A DNA stretch of 64,000 bases from Pseudomonadota bacterium (lineage in GTDB: Bacteria > Pseudomonadota > Gammaproteobacteria > Burkholderiales > Casimicrobiaceae). Each line of letters starts with the position of its first letter. Positions within the stretch are counted from its first letter, which is position 1. Positions 10,172 through 20,169 of this stretch are shown one piece after another. Below the pieces are notes generated by a model that made no database searches, was not told the DNA's origin, and worked only from the letters and a program-made list of their open reading frames with translations. The position numbers and the translations under genes are program-made. The stretch lies in NCBI GenBank assembly GCA_009786025.1, contig WQUA01000002.1, positions 42,169 to 106,168 of the forward strand, read 5' to 3'.

Positions 10172-13021
10172 ATGTCTCATACCGCCTTTGCCCACCGTCA
10201 CATCGGTACCACCGCTACCGAACAAGCCGAGATGCTCGACGCCATCGGCGTCTCTTCGCGCGCGGCGCTGATGAATGTCGCCGTCCCCAAAACCATCCGC
10301 AGCAAAGCGCCGCCGGCTGTTCCTGCTGCGCTCAGCGAAGAAGCCGCATTGGCGCAATTGCGTGCGATCGCCGATAAAAACGTTTTGATGAAGTCTTTCA
10401 TCGGTCAGGGTTACTACGGCACGCACATGCCCTCCGTGTTGTTGCGTAACATTCTCGAAAACCCGGCCTGGTACACCGCTTATACGCCGTACCAACCGGA
10501 AATTTCGCAAGGGCGGCTGGAGGCTTTGCTGACTTTTCAGACAATGGTGTGCGACCTGACCGGAATGGACATCGCCAACGCGTCGATGCTTGATGAAGCG
10601 ACTGCCGCCGCCGAAGCGATGACGCTGGCGCTGCGTTCAGTTGACAGCGCGGGGTCATCAAAATCGATGACCTTCTTTGTCGCTGACGATGTGTTCCGGC
10701 AAACACGCGATGTGATTCTGACCCGCGCTGCGCCGCTGGGCATTCGCGTCGTCGTTGGCCCGGCGTCGGCAGCGGCAAACACCGACGCTTTTGCAGCGCT
10801 GGTGCAAATTCCGGCCGCTGATGGCGGCTTGCACGATTACAAAGCGCTGGCCGACGCGGTGCACGCGCGCGACGGCAAGCTGATCGTCGCCGCTGATTTG
10901 CTGGCGTTGACGCTCATCGAAGCGCCAGGCGTTTGGGGCGCCGACATTGTGGTCGGCAGCGCCCAACGCTTTGGCGTGCCGATGGGTTACGGCGGCCCGC
11001 ACGCCGGTTTTCTGGCGACGCGCGATGCGTTGAAGCGCTCGATGCCGGGACGGCTGGTCGGTATTTCCGTCGATGCGCAAGGCGCGCCTGCTTATCGCCT
11101 GGCGTTGCAAACGCGCGAGCAACACATTCGCCGCGAAAAAGCGACATCGAACATCTGTACCGCACAAGTGTTGCTGGCAGTGCTGGCCGGGATGTACGCT
11201 GTTTATCACGGCCCGCATGGGTTACGCGCAATCGCTACGCGCATTCACCATTTCACCGGCGCGTTGAAAGCGGCGCTGATCAAACTCGACGCCGCTATCG
11301 TCAATACTTCTTTCTTCGACACGCTGACCATCACACCCGGTGGCGGCGAACTGGCCGACCTGCACGCCAGCGTCCGCAAGCATGGAATGAATTTTCGCGA
11401 GATCGATTCCAGCGCACTGGGCGTTTCGCTCGATGAAACGACCACCGCCGCCGATCTCGAAACCATTCTTGAAGCGTTCTCCTTTGCACTGTCAAAAGAA
11501 AAACTGGCTTCCGCCAAGGCAGCGTTGCACGCTACGCTCGGCAGTCACGTCGAAGCGATTCCTCTGGCACTGCAACGAAAGACGCCGTATTTGCAGCATC
11601 CCGTTTTCAACCGCTATCACACCGAAACCGAAATGTTGCGTTATTTGCGCCGCCTTGCCGACAAGGATTTGGCGCTTGACCGCACGATGATTCCGCTCGG
11701 CTCGTGCACGATGAAACTGAACGCGACCAGCGAAATGTTGCCGATCACCTGGCCGCAATTCGCCGAACTGCATCCGTTCGCACCCAAAGAGCAAGCGCAA
11801 GGTTATCGCACTTTGATCGACGATTTGGCGCAACGCTTGTGCGCGATCACCGGCTACGATGCGTTCTCGTTGCAACCGAACTCCGGTGCGCAGGGTGAAT
11901 ATGCCGGGCTGATTGCGATCCGCGCCTACCACGCTTCGCGCGGCGACGCGCAACGCAGCATCTGTCTGATTCCAACCTCAGCGCACGGCACCAATCCGGC
12001 GTCGGCGCATATGGCGGGAATGCAAGTCGTCGCTGTCCGTTGCGACAGCGACGGCAACATCGACCTTGTTGATCTCGAAGCACGCGCCGCTGAACATGCT
12101 GACACTTTGGCGGCGGCAATGATCACCTATCCGTCCACGCACGGCGTTTTTGAAACGACCATCCGCAAAGCCTGCGAGATCGTTCACCGTTATGGCGGCC
12201 AGGTGTATATCGACGGCGCCAACCTGAACGCGTTGGTTGGCTTGGCCGCACCCGGCGACTTCGGCGCCGATGTCTCACATCTGAACCTGCACAAAACTTT
12301 TGCAATTCCGCACGGCGGCGGCGGCCCTGGCGTTGGCCCGGTCGGCGTCAAAAAACATCTCGCCCCGTTTTTGCCGGGGCATCGTATGCTCGGCAATGCC
12401 GCACACGTTGTTTCCGCCGCGCCGTTCGGCAGTGCGTCGGTGCTACCGATTTCGTGGATGTATCTGGCGATGATGGGGCCAGACGGCTTGACCGCCGCCA
12501 GTGAGGCGGCGATTCTCTCCGCCAATTACATTGCGCGTAAGCTAAAAGAGCACTATCCGATACTTTATACCGGCGCCGATGGTTACGTTGCGCACGAATG
12601 TATTCTCGACCTTCGCCCGCTCAAAGCGAGTGCCGACATTGAAGCTGAGGATGTCGCCAAGCGCTTGATGGATTACGGCTTCCACGCGCCGACGATGAGT
12701 TTTCCGGTGCCGGGAACACTGATGATCGAGCCGACCGAGAGCGAATCGAAAGCCGAGCTTGATCGTTTCATCGCAGCGATGATTTCTATTCGCGACGAAA
12801 TCCGTTCGATAGAAAACGGCGTGATGGACAAACACGACAACCCGCTGAAAAATGCGCCGCACACAGCCGCGATGGTCTGCGCCGACCAATGGCCACACAA
12901 GTACTCGCGTCAACAGGCAGCGTACCCGTTGGCGTCGCTGAAAGCGAACAAATACTGGCCGCCGGTCGCGCGTATCGACAACGTTTACGGCGACCGTAAT
13001 CTGATGTGTTCGTGCCAGTAG
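10172..13021 (+). CDS. gcvP: Glycine dehydrogenase (decarboxylating), P protein
   Basis: GcvP is the PLP-dependent homodimeric P protein that decarboxylates glycine and passes the aminomethyl group to GcvH. It has 949 residues, close to the E. coli length, so it is the fused single-chain type. The PLP lysine is Lys708 in [20 protein letters not shown]. Other landmarks are RHIGTT near the N-terminus, [26 protein letters not shown] and [11 protein letters not shown]. No insertion was seen. Start at ATG 10172. It completes the gcvTHP set, while the L protein (lipoamide dehydrogenase) is not in the window. Confidence 0.98.
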   Translation: MSHTAFAHRHIGTTATEQAEMLDAIGVSSRAALMNVAVPKTIRSKAPPAVPAALSEEAALAQLRAIADKNVLMKSFIGQGYYGTHMPSVLLRNILENPAWYTAYTPYQPEISQGRLEALLTFQTMVCDLTGMDIANASMLDEATAAAEAMTLALRSVDSAGSSKSMTFFVADDVFRQTRDVILTRAAPLGIRVVVGPASAAANTDAFAALVQIPAADGGLHDYKALADAVHARDGKLIVAADLLALTLIEAPGVWGADIVVGSAQRFGVPMGYGGPHAGFLATRDALKRSMPGRLVGISVDAQGAPAYRLALQTREQHIRREKATSNICTAQVLLAVLAGMYAVYHGPHGLRAIATRIHHFTGALKAALIKLDAAIVNTSFFDTLTITPGGGELADLHASVRKHGMNFREIDSSALGVSLDETTTAADLETILEAFSFALSKEKLASAKAALHATLGSHVEAIPLALQRKTPYLQHPVFNRYHTETEMLRYLRRLADKDLALDRTMIPLGSCTMKLNATSEMLPITWPQFAELHPFAPKEQAQGYRTLIDDLAQRLCAITGYDAFSLQPNSGAQGEYAGLIAIRAYHASRGDAQRSICLIPTSAHGTNPASAHMAGMQVVAVRCDSDGNIDLVDLEARAAEHADTLAAAMITYPSTHGVFETTIRKACEIVHRYGGQVYIDGANLNALVGLAAPGDFGADVSHLNLHKTFAIPHGGGGPGVGPVGVKKHLAPFLPGHRMLGNAAHVVSAAPFGSASVLPISWMYLAMMGPDGLTAASEAAILSANYIARKLKEHYPILYTGADGYVAHECILDLRPLKASADIEAEDVAKRLMDYGFHAPTMSFPVPGTLMIEPTESESKAELDRFIAAMISIRDEIRSIENGVMDKHDNPLKNAPHTAAMVCADQWPHKYSRQQAAYPLASLKANKYWPPVARIDNVYGDRNLMCSCQ

Positions 13022-13363
13022 CGCAGGAATCAGAAAAACCTCATTTCACGCGAAGACGCGAAGGGGAAAGCCCCTCCCCTTTTTTGAACGGGGCGTCGGT
13101 GAAGCCGACGGGGGTTTGTACCCTCTCCCACTTACTTCGCTACGTTCGCAACGTTTCTCCTCTTTGCGCCTTTACGTGAAATGGCTTTTATAAGTGAGCA
13201 ACCCTTTCCCCACCCCGGCCCGCTCCTTGAAAGAAAGGGTGCTTTCATTTTTTCGCGGCTTCGCGTGAGACCGACCCTCTATGGTTCGCTACGCTCGCTA
13301 CGACCTATGCGCTGCTTTTTGCTTTTTGCTTTCTGATTTCTGATCTCTGACTTCTGCCCTCTG
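13022..13363. other. 342-base gap filled with dispersed repeats
   Basis: No gene is seen. From left to right it holds a TTTCACGCGAAGACGCGAAG unit (about 13052), a GGGGCGTCGGTGAAGCCGAC unit (about 13088), CCCTCTCCC fragments, a TTTACGTGAAATGG fragment, a further GC-rich R1-like stretch around 13207-13245, and finally a run of CTGATTTCTGATCTCTGACT units that ends at the trmB start codon. Confidence 0.7.
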
Positions 13364-14083
13364 ATGCCTGACCACCACCGCCCCATTCGCAGCTACGTCC
13401 TCCGTCAGGGACGAATCACACCGGCGCAACAACGCGCGATCGAAACGCTCGGCCCGCAGTTCTGCCTGCCTTTCTGCAATACCTTGCTGGACTTTGCTGC
13501 CGTGTTTGACCGCCATGCACCGACCGTCCTCGAAATCGGCTTCGGCATGGGTGAAACGACCGCTCGTATTGCCGCCGCACACCCCGAACACAACTTCATC
13601 GCGCTTGAAGTTCACAGTCCCGGCGTCGGCAGTCTTTTGCAAAAAATAGAAAGTGCGCACTTGACGAATCTGCGCATCATTCAGCACGACGCTGTCGAAG
13701 TGGTCGAGCACATGATCGCGCCGGCGTCGCTTGTCGGCGTCCACATTTTTTTCCCCGACCCCTGGCCGAAGAAAAGACACCATAAACGCCGGTTACTGCA
13801 AGCGCCGTTGGTTCACGAATTAGCGCTACGTTTGTTCGACGGCGGCTATTTTCACTTCGCTACTGACTGGGCCGAATACGCCGAAGACGTCTTGGCGACG
13901 CTGTCCGCCGAACCTCTGCTCAAAAACAGCGTTGTCGGTTTTGCGCCCCGCCCCGAAACACGACCGCAAACGAAATTTGAGGCGCGCGGCCTGCGTTTAG
14001 GGCACGAAGTTTTCGATTTGCTTTTCGTTCGGGTATCGCCCGATCAAGCACCAGAGATCAGGGATACGGGATCCGGAATTTAA
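13364..14083 (+). CDS. trmB: tRNA (guanine-N7-)-methyltransferase
   Basis: TrmB makes m7G46 in tRNAs. The 239-residue protein has the SAM site [28 protein letters not shown] and the family signature [16 protein letters not shown], then [12 protein letters not shown] and TKFEARG. The chosen ATG at 13364 lies inside a CTGATxTCTGA-type repeat and has no recognisable ribosome site, so its 5' region was probably rebuilt by the repeat. The last residues (after [21 protein letters not shown]) also come from the same repeat family. No co-transcribed partner is evident. Confidence 0.95.
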   Translation: MPDHHRPIRSYVLRQGRITPAQQRAIETLGPQFCLPFCNTLLDFAAVFDRHAPTVLEIGFGMGETTARIAAAHPEHNFIALEVHSPGVGSLLQKIESAHLTNLRIIQHDAVEVVEHMIAPASLVGVHIFFPDPWPKKRHHKRRLLQAPLVHELALRLFDGGYFHFATDWAEYAEDVLATLSAEPLLKNSVVGFAPRPETRPQTKFEARGLRLGHEVFDLLFVRVSPDQAPEIRDTGSGI

Positions 14084-14164
14084 CCGTAGAGAGCGCAAAA
14101 ACCCCTTCACAAGACACGAAAAGAGACAACCCATAAAAGGAAACGAGCAAGATACGACAACGTC

Positions 14165-14193
14165 TTGCGCGGGCTGATTTGTTTTGCTATATT
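14165..14193 (+). promoter_or_regulatory. Predicted sigma70-type promoter of the molybdoenzyme operon
   Basis: TTGCGC (14165-14170), a 17-base spacer and TATATT (14188-14193) lie about 30 bases before the TorD-like gene. No FNR-type TTGAT-N4-ATCAA site was seen nearby. Confidence 0.5.
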
Positions 14194-14225
14194 CGTAAGG
14201 GATAGATTTTTTCCTTCGCGCAACA

Positions 14226-14834
14226 ATGCTCTCCGCTTCCGCTTTGGCTTTTCGGGATTTTTTTGCGGCACGCGATGCGACGATGCTGGCTTCTGCCTAT
14301 TCGGCGCTTCTGGAAGGCGGCGCTATTGCCGCCGCCGATCTTGGCGAAACGCCTGACTGGCTTCAGGAAGAATTTGCATTCAACCGCCTTTTTGTCGGCC
14401 CAATGGCTCCGACAGCACCGCCGTATGCTTCCGTATGGCTGTCGCCGGAACCGCTTCTGATGACAGCCGAAACCTTAAAAATCCGCGCGCTTTATGCTTC
14501 GCTGGGGCTGGAAACCCCCGTCGATGGTACGCCGGACGATTTTTTGCCGTTTGAACTGGAAAGCTACGCTATCCTGTGTTCTCTAAAAGAAACAATCCGA
14601 CAGCCGGAAGCGGTTGCCGCTGTCGATGAAGCATTATCGTGGCTGGTCACAGAACATTGGCGCGGCTGGTTGCCGCCTTTTCTCGCGGCGGCGCTTGCTG
14701 ACAAGGCTTTGCCGCCCGTGCTGCGCGCCGTCTTGACCGGATTCGATGAATGGGTCAGTCAAACCCTGGCGAACCCGTTTCCCGTCTCTCACGACCTCAA
14801 AGGAGTCTCTCATGTCTGTGAAATCTCCGCCTGA
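14226..14834 (+). CDS. TorD/DmsD-family molybdoenzyme chaperone
   Basis: This 202-residue, all-helical cytoplasmic protein resembles TorD/DmsD chaperones, which bind Tat signal peptides and hold apo-molybdoenzymes until cofactor is inserted. Family-like stretches are EFAFNRLFVGPMAPTAPPYA (compare the TorD Y/F-x-R-LF-x-GP pattern) and GTPDDFLPFELE (compare PDD/DH-x-x-x-ELE). Its last 23 bases overlap the start of the molybdopterin oxidoreductase gene, a strong sign that it serves that enzyme. Sequence is diverged, so substrate specificity is inferred from context only. Confidence 0.8.
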   Translation: MLSASALAFRDFFAARDATMLASAYSALLEGGAIAAADLGETPDWLQEEFAFNRLFVGPMAPTAPPYASVWLSPEPLLMTAETLKIRALYASLGLETPVDGTPDDFLPFELESYAILCSLKETIRQPEAVAAVDEALSWLVTEHWRGWLPPFLAAALADKALPPVLRAVLTGFDEWVSQTLANPFPVSHDLKGVSHVCEISA

Positions 14835-17136
14835 CCCCCACTCGCCCATCATCGCCCCTCCAGAGGTATGCTGCCCATCGCGGCGGCAACTTTTGCAGGC
14901 GGTGCTTGCTGGCGGCGTCTGTGTCGCTTTACCCGTCGGCAGCCTTCTGCGTCCGCTGACGGCGCAGGCCGCCGCTCCATCCGGCGCCTCCTTCAAAATT
15001 GGCGGTTACCAAGTCTTCCGAAACGCCTGCCCACGCAACTGCTATGATACTTGCAGCCTGAAAACGTATGTCAAGGACGGCGTGATCCGGTTTGTCGAAG
15101 GCGCGCCGGAATCGACTTTCACGCACGGCGGTTTGTGCGTCAAGGGTTATACCTATCCGCGCCAGGTTTACGAACCGGCCCGGATCAAATATCCGATGCT
15201 TCAGGAAAAACGCGGCAGCGGTAACTGGAAACGGATCAGTTGGGATGAGGCCGCTGACCGCATCGCCAGGAAAATTCTCGAAATCAAGGAAAAGGACGGC
15301 TCCTTGCTGGGTTTGGCGTTGACCAAATACTCCGGTAATTTTGGCATCACCCATTATGGCATCGAAGGATTCATGTCCTCGCTGGGCTATACCTCGCGGC
15401 TCATCGGCACACCGTGCTGGCCGGCAGGTATCGACGCGCAAAATTACGACTTCGGCGATATGGTGTGCAACGATCCGGAAGACCTGCCGAAAGCGAAGTA
15501 CATTATCGTCTGGGGCGCCAACCCAGCATGGTGCTCGGTGCACTCGATGAAATACCTGTACGAAGCGCAAAAAAACGGCGCGCGCCTTCTGGTGATCGAC
15601 CCGGTGTTGACCCAAACCGCCGCCAAGGCCGATGAGTTCTGGCAGGTACGTACAGGCGAAGATGGCGCGCTGGCGCTGGGCATGGCGCGCCACCTTCTTG
15701 ATCGTAACCTGGTGAACCAGGATTTTGTTCGCAATCACGCGATCGGTTTCGAGGCGTTTGCTGACTATTTGCGCAAGAATGTGACCGTCGAATGGGCGGC
15801 GCAACGCAGCGGTATTCCAGCCGCTGATATTCGCCGCGTTGCTGAGGCATTCGCGAAAGCCAAACCGGCAACGATCTGGATCGGCTACGGAATGCAGCGG
15901 CACACCAACGGCGGCGCCAACGTGCGCGCCGTTGACGCGCTGCTGGCAATGACCGGCAACATTGGCGTGCCCGGCGGCGGCGCTCGCTACGCACATCTGA
16001 TGACCTGGGGCTTCAACTACCATGCGATGACCCAGAAGCCCCCTGCCGGCTCCAAAGGATTCCACGGCAAAAGCGGCCCGAAGGGCGAATTCGATTTCGC
16101 CGGCGCCGCTGTCGCCGAATACACCGACCGTACCATGAACATCAACAAGACCGCGCAGGAAATTCTGGATGCCTCGGATCCGCCGGTTCGAATGCTGTGG
16201 TCAGCCTGCAAAAACCCGGTTGCGCAGGATTTTGATCACGCCAAAATGCTCAGGGCGCTCGAAAAACTCGAAATGGTCGTCTCGGTGGATTTGTTCTTTA
16301 ACGAGACCGTCAAGTATTCGGACATCGTGCTGCCGACCATAACCCCGTTTGAAGAGTGGACCGTTAACGCTTCATACTGGCACTACTGGGTCGGCCTCAA
16401 CGAGCAGGCGATTCGGCCAATGCATGAGTGTAAGTCTGATAACGAAATCCATGCGCTGATCTCGAAGCGGCTGAACGAACTCAGCCCCGGTTCGTGTACC
16501 TTTCCGCAAACCGTTGACAGCAAGGAATGGATGGAGAAAGAATTCAATCAGGGCATTTACGACCTGCTCGGCATCAAGCACTGGAGCGATTTGCAGAAAG
16601 GCCCGGCCAAAGCCAAGCTCAAAAACAGCGCCGCTTGGGCAGACCGAAAATTCAAAACGCCTTCCGGAAAATACGAGTTTCAGTCCGAGTTGTGCGCGAA
16701 AAACGGGCATGCCGCCCTGCCAGTCTATAAGGAAGGACGAAAGGCGACAGCACCCTACCGTCTGCTCACTCCGCATACCAAATACGCCATCCATTCACAG
16801 TTTCTCAATATCGACTGGATGCAGCATCTTTCTTCCGAACCTTTCGTCTATCTCCATCCCAAACTGGCCAAAACCAAGGCTATTGAAGAAATGGATTCGG
16901 TTCGCTTGACCAATGCTCTCGGCGCTTTGACGCTCAGAGCCAAGATAACGACTGATGTGCCGGAAGACGGAGTGCTGGTTTATGAAGCCTGGTATCCGGC
17001 GCTGGATTTCAATGTGCAAAATCTGGTTGATGACGAATCAGCCGATATGGGCGCATTCAAAACCGGCGCGCCGGGCGTCGCCATTCACGATCAATTCGTC
17101 GATATCGCCAAAGTTTCTTCGGGGAGCCGCTCATGA
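14812..17136 (+). CDS. Tat-exported molybdopterin oxidoreductase, catalytic subunit
   Basis: This is a DMSO-reductase-family enzyme of 774 residues starting at the ATG at 14812 behind AAAGGAG. SRRQLLQ (23-29) and the following hydrophobic run form a Tat signal. Cys73, Cys77, Cys81 and Cys109 (C-x3-C-x3-C-x27-C) should bind a [4Fe-4S] cluster. TPCWPAG (Cys202) is where Cys-type members such as polysulfide or thiosulfate reductases carry the Mo ligand. Later MPT-binding stretches include SACKNPVAQDFDHA and the C-terminal domain TPHTKYAIHSQFLN. The substrate is unknown: sulfur-oxyanion, polysulfide or aromatic-acyl-CoA type (PadB-like) are all possible. It pairs with the next ferredoxin gene; no membrane anchor is present. 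Confidence 0.85.
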   Translation: MSVKSPPDPHSPIIAPPEVCCPSRRQLLQAVLAGGVCVALPVGSLLRPLTAQAAAPSGASFKIGGYQVFRNACPRNCYDTCSLKTYVKDGVIRFVEGAPESTFTHGGLCVKGYTYPRQVYEPARIKYPMLQEKRGSGNWKRISWDEAADRIARKILEIKEKDGSLLGLALTKYSGNFGITHYGIEGFMSSLGYTSRLIGTPCWPAGIDAQNYDFGDMVCNDPEDLPKAKYIIVWGANPAWCSVHSMKYLYEAQKNGARLLVIDPVLTQTAAKADEFWQVRTGEDGALALGMARHLLDRNLVNQDFVRNHAIGFEAFADYLRKNVTVEWAAQRSGIPAADIRRVAEAFAKAKPATIWIGYGMQRHTNGGANVRAVDALLAMTGNIGVPGGGARYAHLMTWGFNYHAMTQKPPAGSKGFHGKSGPKGEFDFAGAAVAEYTDRTMNINKTAQEILDASDPPVRMLWSACKNPVAQDFDHAKMLRALEKLEMVVSVDLFFNETVKYSDIVLPTITPFEEWTVNASYWHYWVGLNEQAIRPMHECKSDNEIHALISKRLNELSPGSCTFPQTVDSKEWMEKEFNQGIYDLLGIKHWSDLQKGPAKAKLKNSAAWADRKFKTPSGKYEFQSELCAKNGHAALPVYKEGRKATAPYRLLTPHTKYAIHSQFLNIDWMQHLSSEPFVYLHPKLAKTKAIEEMDSVRLTNALGALTLRAKITTDVPEDGVLVYEAWYPALDFNVQNLVDDESADMGAFKTGAPGVAIHDQFVDIAKVSSGSRS

Positions 17137-17717
17137 GCAAACGTCTCGCTTTCTTGGTTGACTCAACCCGCTGCATTGGTTGCGAAACCTGTGCTATGGC
17201 CTGTAAAAATTACTACCAGCCGCCGCAAGATATTTTCTGGCGCAAAGTGTCGCCGCTTGCTGCGGAGTTTTACCCTCATCAAGAGCGCGCGTTTTATTCG
17301 CTTGCTTGCAACCACTGTAAGAATCCCGCCTGTGCCCAAGTGTGCCCGGTAAAAGCATATTCCATCCGAGCCGATGGCATCGTCGTCCATCACCAGGAAA
17401 AATGTATCGGCTGCAAAAAGTGTATTACCGCCTGCCCTTATGGCGCGCCGCAATTCAACACGGAGAAAAACAAGGCTGAAAAATGCAGCCTATGCTACGA
17501 ACGGCTGGACGCGGAGCTTTCCCCCATCTGCGTACAATCCTGTCCGGTGGACGCGCTGCGCCTGATCGACTTGAACACCTTGCACGACAAAAATGTTGTC
17601 CAGTTCCCGGTTGGCTATCCGAAAGCGCCGCAGCTCGATCCGGGAACACGCTTCATTTCGCCACGAAAACCGGCGGTGGTTGCTCCATCATTGCCCGCCA
17701 CAAGAGCCGAAGCGTGA
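17133..17717 (+). CDS. Four-cluster ferredoxin subunit of the molybdoenzyme (DmsB/PhsB/PadC type)
   Basis: The 194-residue protein has four [4Fe-4S] motifs typical of electron-transfer subunits in this enzyme class: CIGCETCAMACK, CNHCKNPACAQVCP, CIGCKKCITACP and CSLCYERLDAELSPICVQSC. It has no signal peptide, so it would ride through the Tat system with the catalytic subunit. Its ATG overlaps the upstream TGA by 4 bases (ATGA). The C-terminus past residue 150 has no NrfD-like or other membrane segment. The electron donor or acceptor in the membrane is therefore encoded elsewhere, or the complex is soluble; the cytochrome c at 7.1 kb is a conceivable but unproven partner. Confidence 0.9.
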   Translation: MSKRLAFLVDSTRCIGCETCAMACKNYYQPPQDIFWRKVSPLAAEFYPHQERAFYSLACNHCKNPACAQVCPVKAYSIRADGIVVHHQEKCIGCKKCITACPYGAPQFNTEKNKAEKCSLCYERLDAELSPICVQSCPVDALRLIDLNTLHDKNVVQFPVGYPKAPQLDPGTRFISPRKPAVVAPSLPATRAEA

Positions 17718-17735
17718 TTTCACTGAGCTCTTTTT

Positions 17736-17808
17736 TAACCACGAAAAGCACGAAAGATCCGAACGCGCCGCCCCCGTGAGCGGGGGCGCCTGGGTGGGAT
17801 TACCCAGG
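17736..17808. repeat. Repeat unit plus two adjacent hairpins between convergent genes
   Basis: A TTTTTTAACCACGAAAAGCAC unit starts at about 17732. It is followed by CGCCCCCG-TGAG-CGGGGGCG (17769-17788) and CCTGGGT-GGGATT-ACCCAGG (17789-17808). The pair sits between the convergent ferredoxin and lipoyl genes and may act as a bidirectional terminator or BIME-like element; there is no T-run. Confidence 0.6.
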
Positions 17809-17903
17809 AACCAGAAAATCTTTATCTCCAGCGTCGCCACCAGCAGATGACAGCGGAGATTTACCCCCTTGAAGGATCGTTCCGCGCTTTTTTGCAGAGC
17901 TCC

Positions 17904-18170
17904 TCACGTTTTCATCCGCACAATCGCCTCGTATTCTTTCACAACGCTCCCTGGTTTGACCAGCACTTCGACCACAACGCCAGCGTAAGGCGACGGAATG
18001 TCAAGCGACACTTTGTCTGTTTCAACCACGATCAGAGTATCGTCGTGCGCCACGGTATCGCCGACCGCAACGTTAACGCTACTGACCAGCAATTCGCCGG
18101 TCGCACAATTGCCGCAGGTTTCCCAACAGGCGGGAGCTTTGGGAATACAGATTTCTTTCAACACAGACAT
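17904..18170 (-). CDS. Free-standing lipoyl-domain protein with a Cys-rich N-terminal insert
   Basis: The 88-residue protein is a single biotinyl/lipoyl domain. The modified lysine should be Lys53 in VVETDKVSLDIPSPYAGVV, the form seen in 2-oxoacid dehydrogenase E2 proteins. The first beta-hairpin is interrupted by PKAPACWETCGNC, giving Cys8, Cys15, Cys19 and Cys22, which is not normal for E2 lipoyl domains. There is no catalytic or peripheral-subunit-binding domain, so it must act as a separate swinging-arm carrier. The cysteines could bind a metal or undergo redox change (inference). It is convergent with the ferredoxin gene and divergent from aceB. Its partner enzyme is not apparent. Confidence 0.75.
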   Translation of the reverse strand: MSVLKEICIPKAPACWETCGNCATGELLVSSVNVAVGDTVAHDDTLIVVETDKVSLDIPSPYAGVVVEVLVKPGSVVKEYEAIVRMKT

Positions 18171-18535
18171 TTCAAAACTTTCTTTTCTGCCACTATACCT
18201 GATCCTTCTTCTCCCTTGCCCCGCGCGGAATGACGAAGGGTTGACTCCTGATCCTTGGTTGCCGATGCCTGGCCATTACGTCGCCATGCCGATTGACTCT
18301 TTTTTCAACGGGGTTTTTTCTTTGCGCTATTTGCTTTATGATAGTTCTCCGAGGTTGGCATATCCTTGACTGCCGTTGCCTCGACTCCCCACAAGGGATG
18401 CCCTCTGTCACGCGACCCTGCGTCATTCGGCGGGAACCGGGTTTATCATCTTGGACCTTGGCCCGACCCGTTTTGTCTGGAACTTTTGTTGCGTTCGCGC
18501 GTCGCGGCCGCTTGGCTTACTTAAGGAAAGAAACT
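18171..18535. other. 365-base intergenic region upstream of aceB
   Basis: No gene is seen. The region separates the divergent lipoyl gene and aceB and should hold promoters for both. A TATGAT hexamer near 18336 is a possible -10 element, but no well-spaced -35 was found. No clear operator was recognised. Confidence 0.4.
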
Positions 18536-20131
18536 ATGTCGCACGATACAGGCTTGATTTTGGCTGCGCCCATTCGGAGCGTGGCCGAGAAAGAAGTTTT
18601 AACCGAAGACGCTTTGGCGTTTTTGAGTGAGTTGGTTAAGCGTTTCGCGCCGACGCGCGACGCGCTGCTGGCGGAACGGCGTGTCTGGCAGGCGAAGATC
18701 GACGCTGGCGCGCTGCCGGACTTTCTGCCGGAAACTGCGTCCATCCGCAACGGTGACTGGAAAATCCGTGGCGTTCCCGACGATTTGATGGATCGCCGCG
18801 TCGAGATCACCGGCCCAGTGGATCGCAAGATGGTGATCAATGCGCTGAACGCCAATGTCAAGGTCTTTATGGCCGACTTCGAGGACTCGCTGGCGCCCGC
18901 CTGGGACAAGGTGATGGAGGGTCAGATGAATCTGCGTGACGCCGTCAACGGCACCATCACTTACACCGATCCGCAGAGCGGAAAGCATTACTCGCTGAAA
19001 GAGAAACCAGCCGTGCTGATGTGCCGGGTGCGCGGTTTACATCTGCCGGAAAAACATGTGTTGTGGCAGGGCGCGCCGATCCCGGGTGGGTTGTTCGATT
19101 TCGCGCTGTACTTTCATCACAACCACCGCCGACTTCTCGACAAGGGCAGCGGGCCGTATTTTTATCTGCCGAAGACGCAGACGTACAAGGAAGCGGCCTG
19201 GTGGAATGACATTTTCTGTTTCACCGAAGACCGCTACGGTTTACCACGCGGTTCGATCAAGGCCACGGCGCTGATCGAAACGCTGTCCGCCGTGTTCCAG
19301 ATGGACGAAATTCTCTATCACCTGCGCGATCATCTTGTCGGACTGAACTGCGGTCGCTGGGATTATATTTTCAGCTACATCAAAACGCTGAAAAATCATC
19401 CCGACCGCGTGCTGCCCGACCGACAGGTCGTCACGATGGAAAAGCCGTTCCTCAGCGCTTATTCAAAACTGTTGATCAAAACCTGTCACCGTCGCGGCGC
19501 TTTTGCGATGGGCGGAATGGCGGCGTACATTCCGAGCAAGGATGCCGAACGTAACGCCTGGGTCAATGACAAAGTGCGCGCCGACAAAGAGCGGGAGGCC
19601 GGCAACGGCCATGACGGTACCTGGATCGCGCACCCCGGCTTGGCTGATGTCGTCATGCCGGTGTTCGACCGCGTCTTTGGCGCGCGCCGCAACCAGTTGG
19701 ATGTGTTGCGCGAAAACGATCCACCAACCACCGCTGCCGAACTGTTGGAACCCTGCCCCGGCAATCGCACCGATGCTGGAATGCGCGCCAACATCCGGGT
19801 CGCGTTACAATATCTCGAAGCATGGATTTCCGGCACTGGCTGTGTGCCGATTTACGGCCTGATGGAAGATGCCGCCACCGCCGAGATTTCGCGCACCTCG
19901 ATCTGGCAGTGGATTCGCCATCGCAAAACGCTCGATAACGGTGAGCAGGTAACGCCGGCGTTATTCGAAAAGATGTTGGCGGAAGAAACGGCGGTAGTTC
20001 GCCGGGAACTGGGAGACGATCGTTTCTGTGCTGGCCGCTTCACCGATGCTGCTGCTTTGCTGCATCGTATCACCACGCAGGACGAATTGGTCGATTTCCT
20101 GACGTTACCCGGTTATGAACTTTTGGCTTGA
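18536..20131 (+). CDS. aceB: Malate synthase A
   Basis: AceB condenses glyoxylate with acetyl-CoA to malate, the second step of the glyoxylate shunt. The start is the ATG at 18536 preceded by AAGGAAAG, giving 531 residues, as in E. coli AceB. Landmarks include NALNANVKVFMADFEDSLAP, RVRGLHLPEKHV, KATALIETLSAVFQMDEILY (with the catalytic region arginine and acidic residues), NCGRWDYIFSYIK and GMAAYIPSKD. It is followed 38 bases later by aceA, and aceK comes next, so the order aceBAK matches the enterobacterial operon. Confidence 0.97.
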   Translation: MSHDTGLILAAPIRSVAEKEVLTEDALAFLSELVKRFAPTRDALLAERRVWQAKIDAGALPDFLPETASIRNGDWKIRGVPDDLMDRRVEITGPVDRKMVINALNANVKVFMADFEDSLAPAWDKVMEGQMNLRDAVNGTITYTDPQSGKHYSLKEKPAVLMCRVRGLHLPEKHVLWQGAPIPGGLFDFALYFHHNHRRLLDKGSGPYFYLPKTQTYKEAAWWNDIFCFTEDRYGLPRGSIKATALIETLSAVFQMDEILYHLRDHLVGLNCGRWDYIFSYIKTLKNHPDRVLPDRQVVTMEKPFLSAYSKLLIKTCHRRGAFAMGGMAAYIPSKDAERNAWVNDKVRADKEREAGNGHDGTWIAHPGLADVVMPVFDRVFGARRNQLDVLRENDPPTTAAELLEPCPGNRTDAGMRANIRVALQYLEAWISGTGCVPIYGLMEDAATAEISRTSIWQWIRHRKTLDNGEQVTPALFEKMLAEETAVVRRELGDDRFCAGRFTDAAALLHRITTQDELVDFLTLPGYELLA

Positions 20132-20169
20132 TTTTTTAATTTTGCTTTTTTAACAATAGGAGCTTCAAA

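Noticed and set aside
13170..13190. TTTACGTGAAAT near 13.2 kb as a third parS site
   Set aside because: Only one half-site matches and it is part of a dispersed repeat unit.
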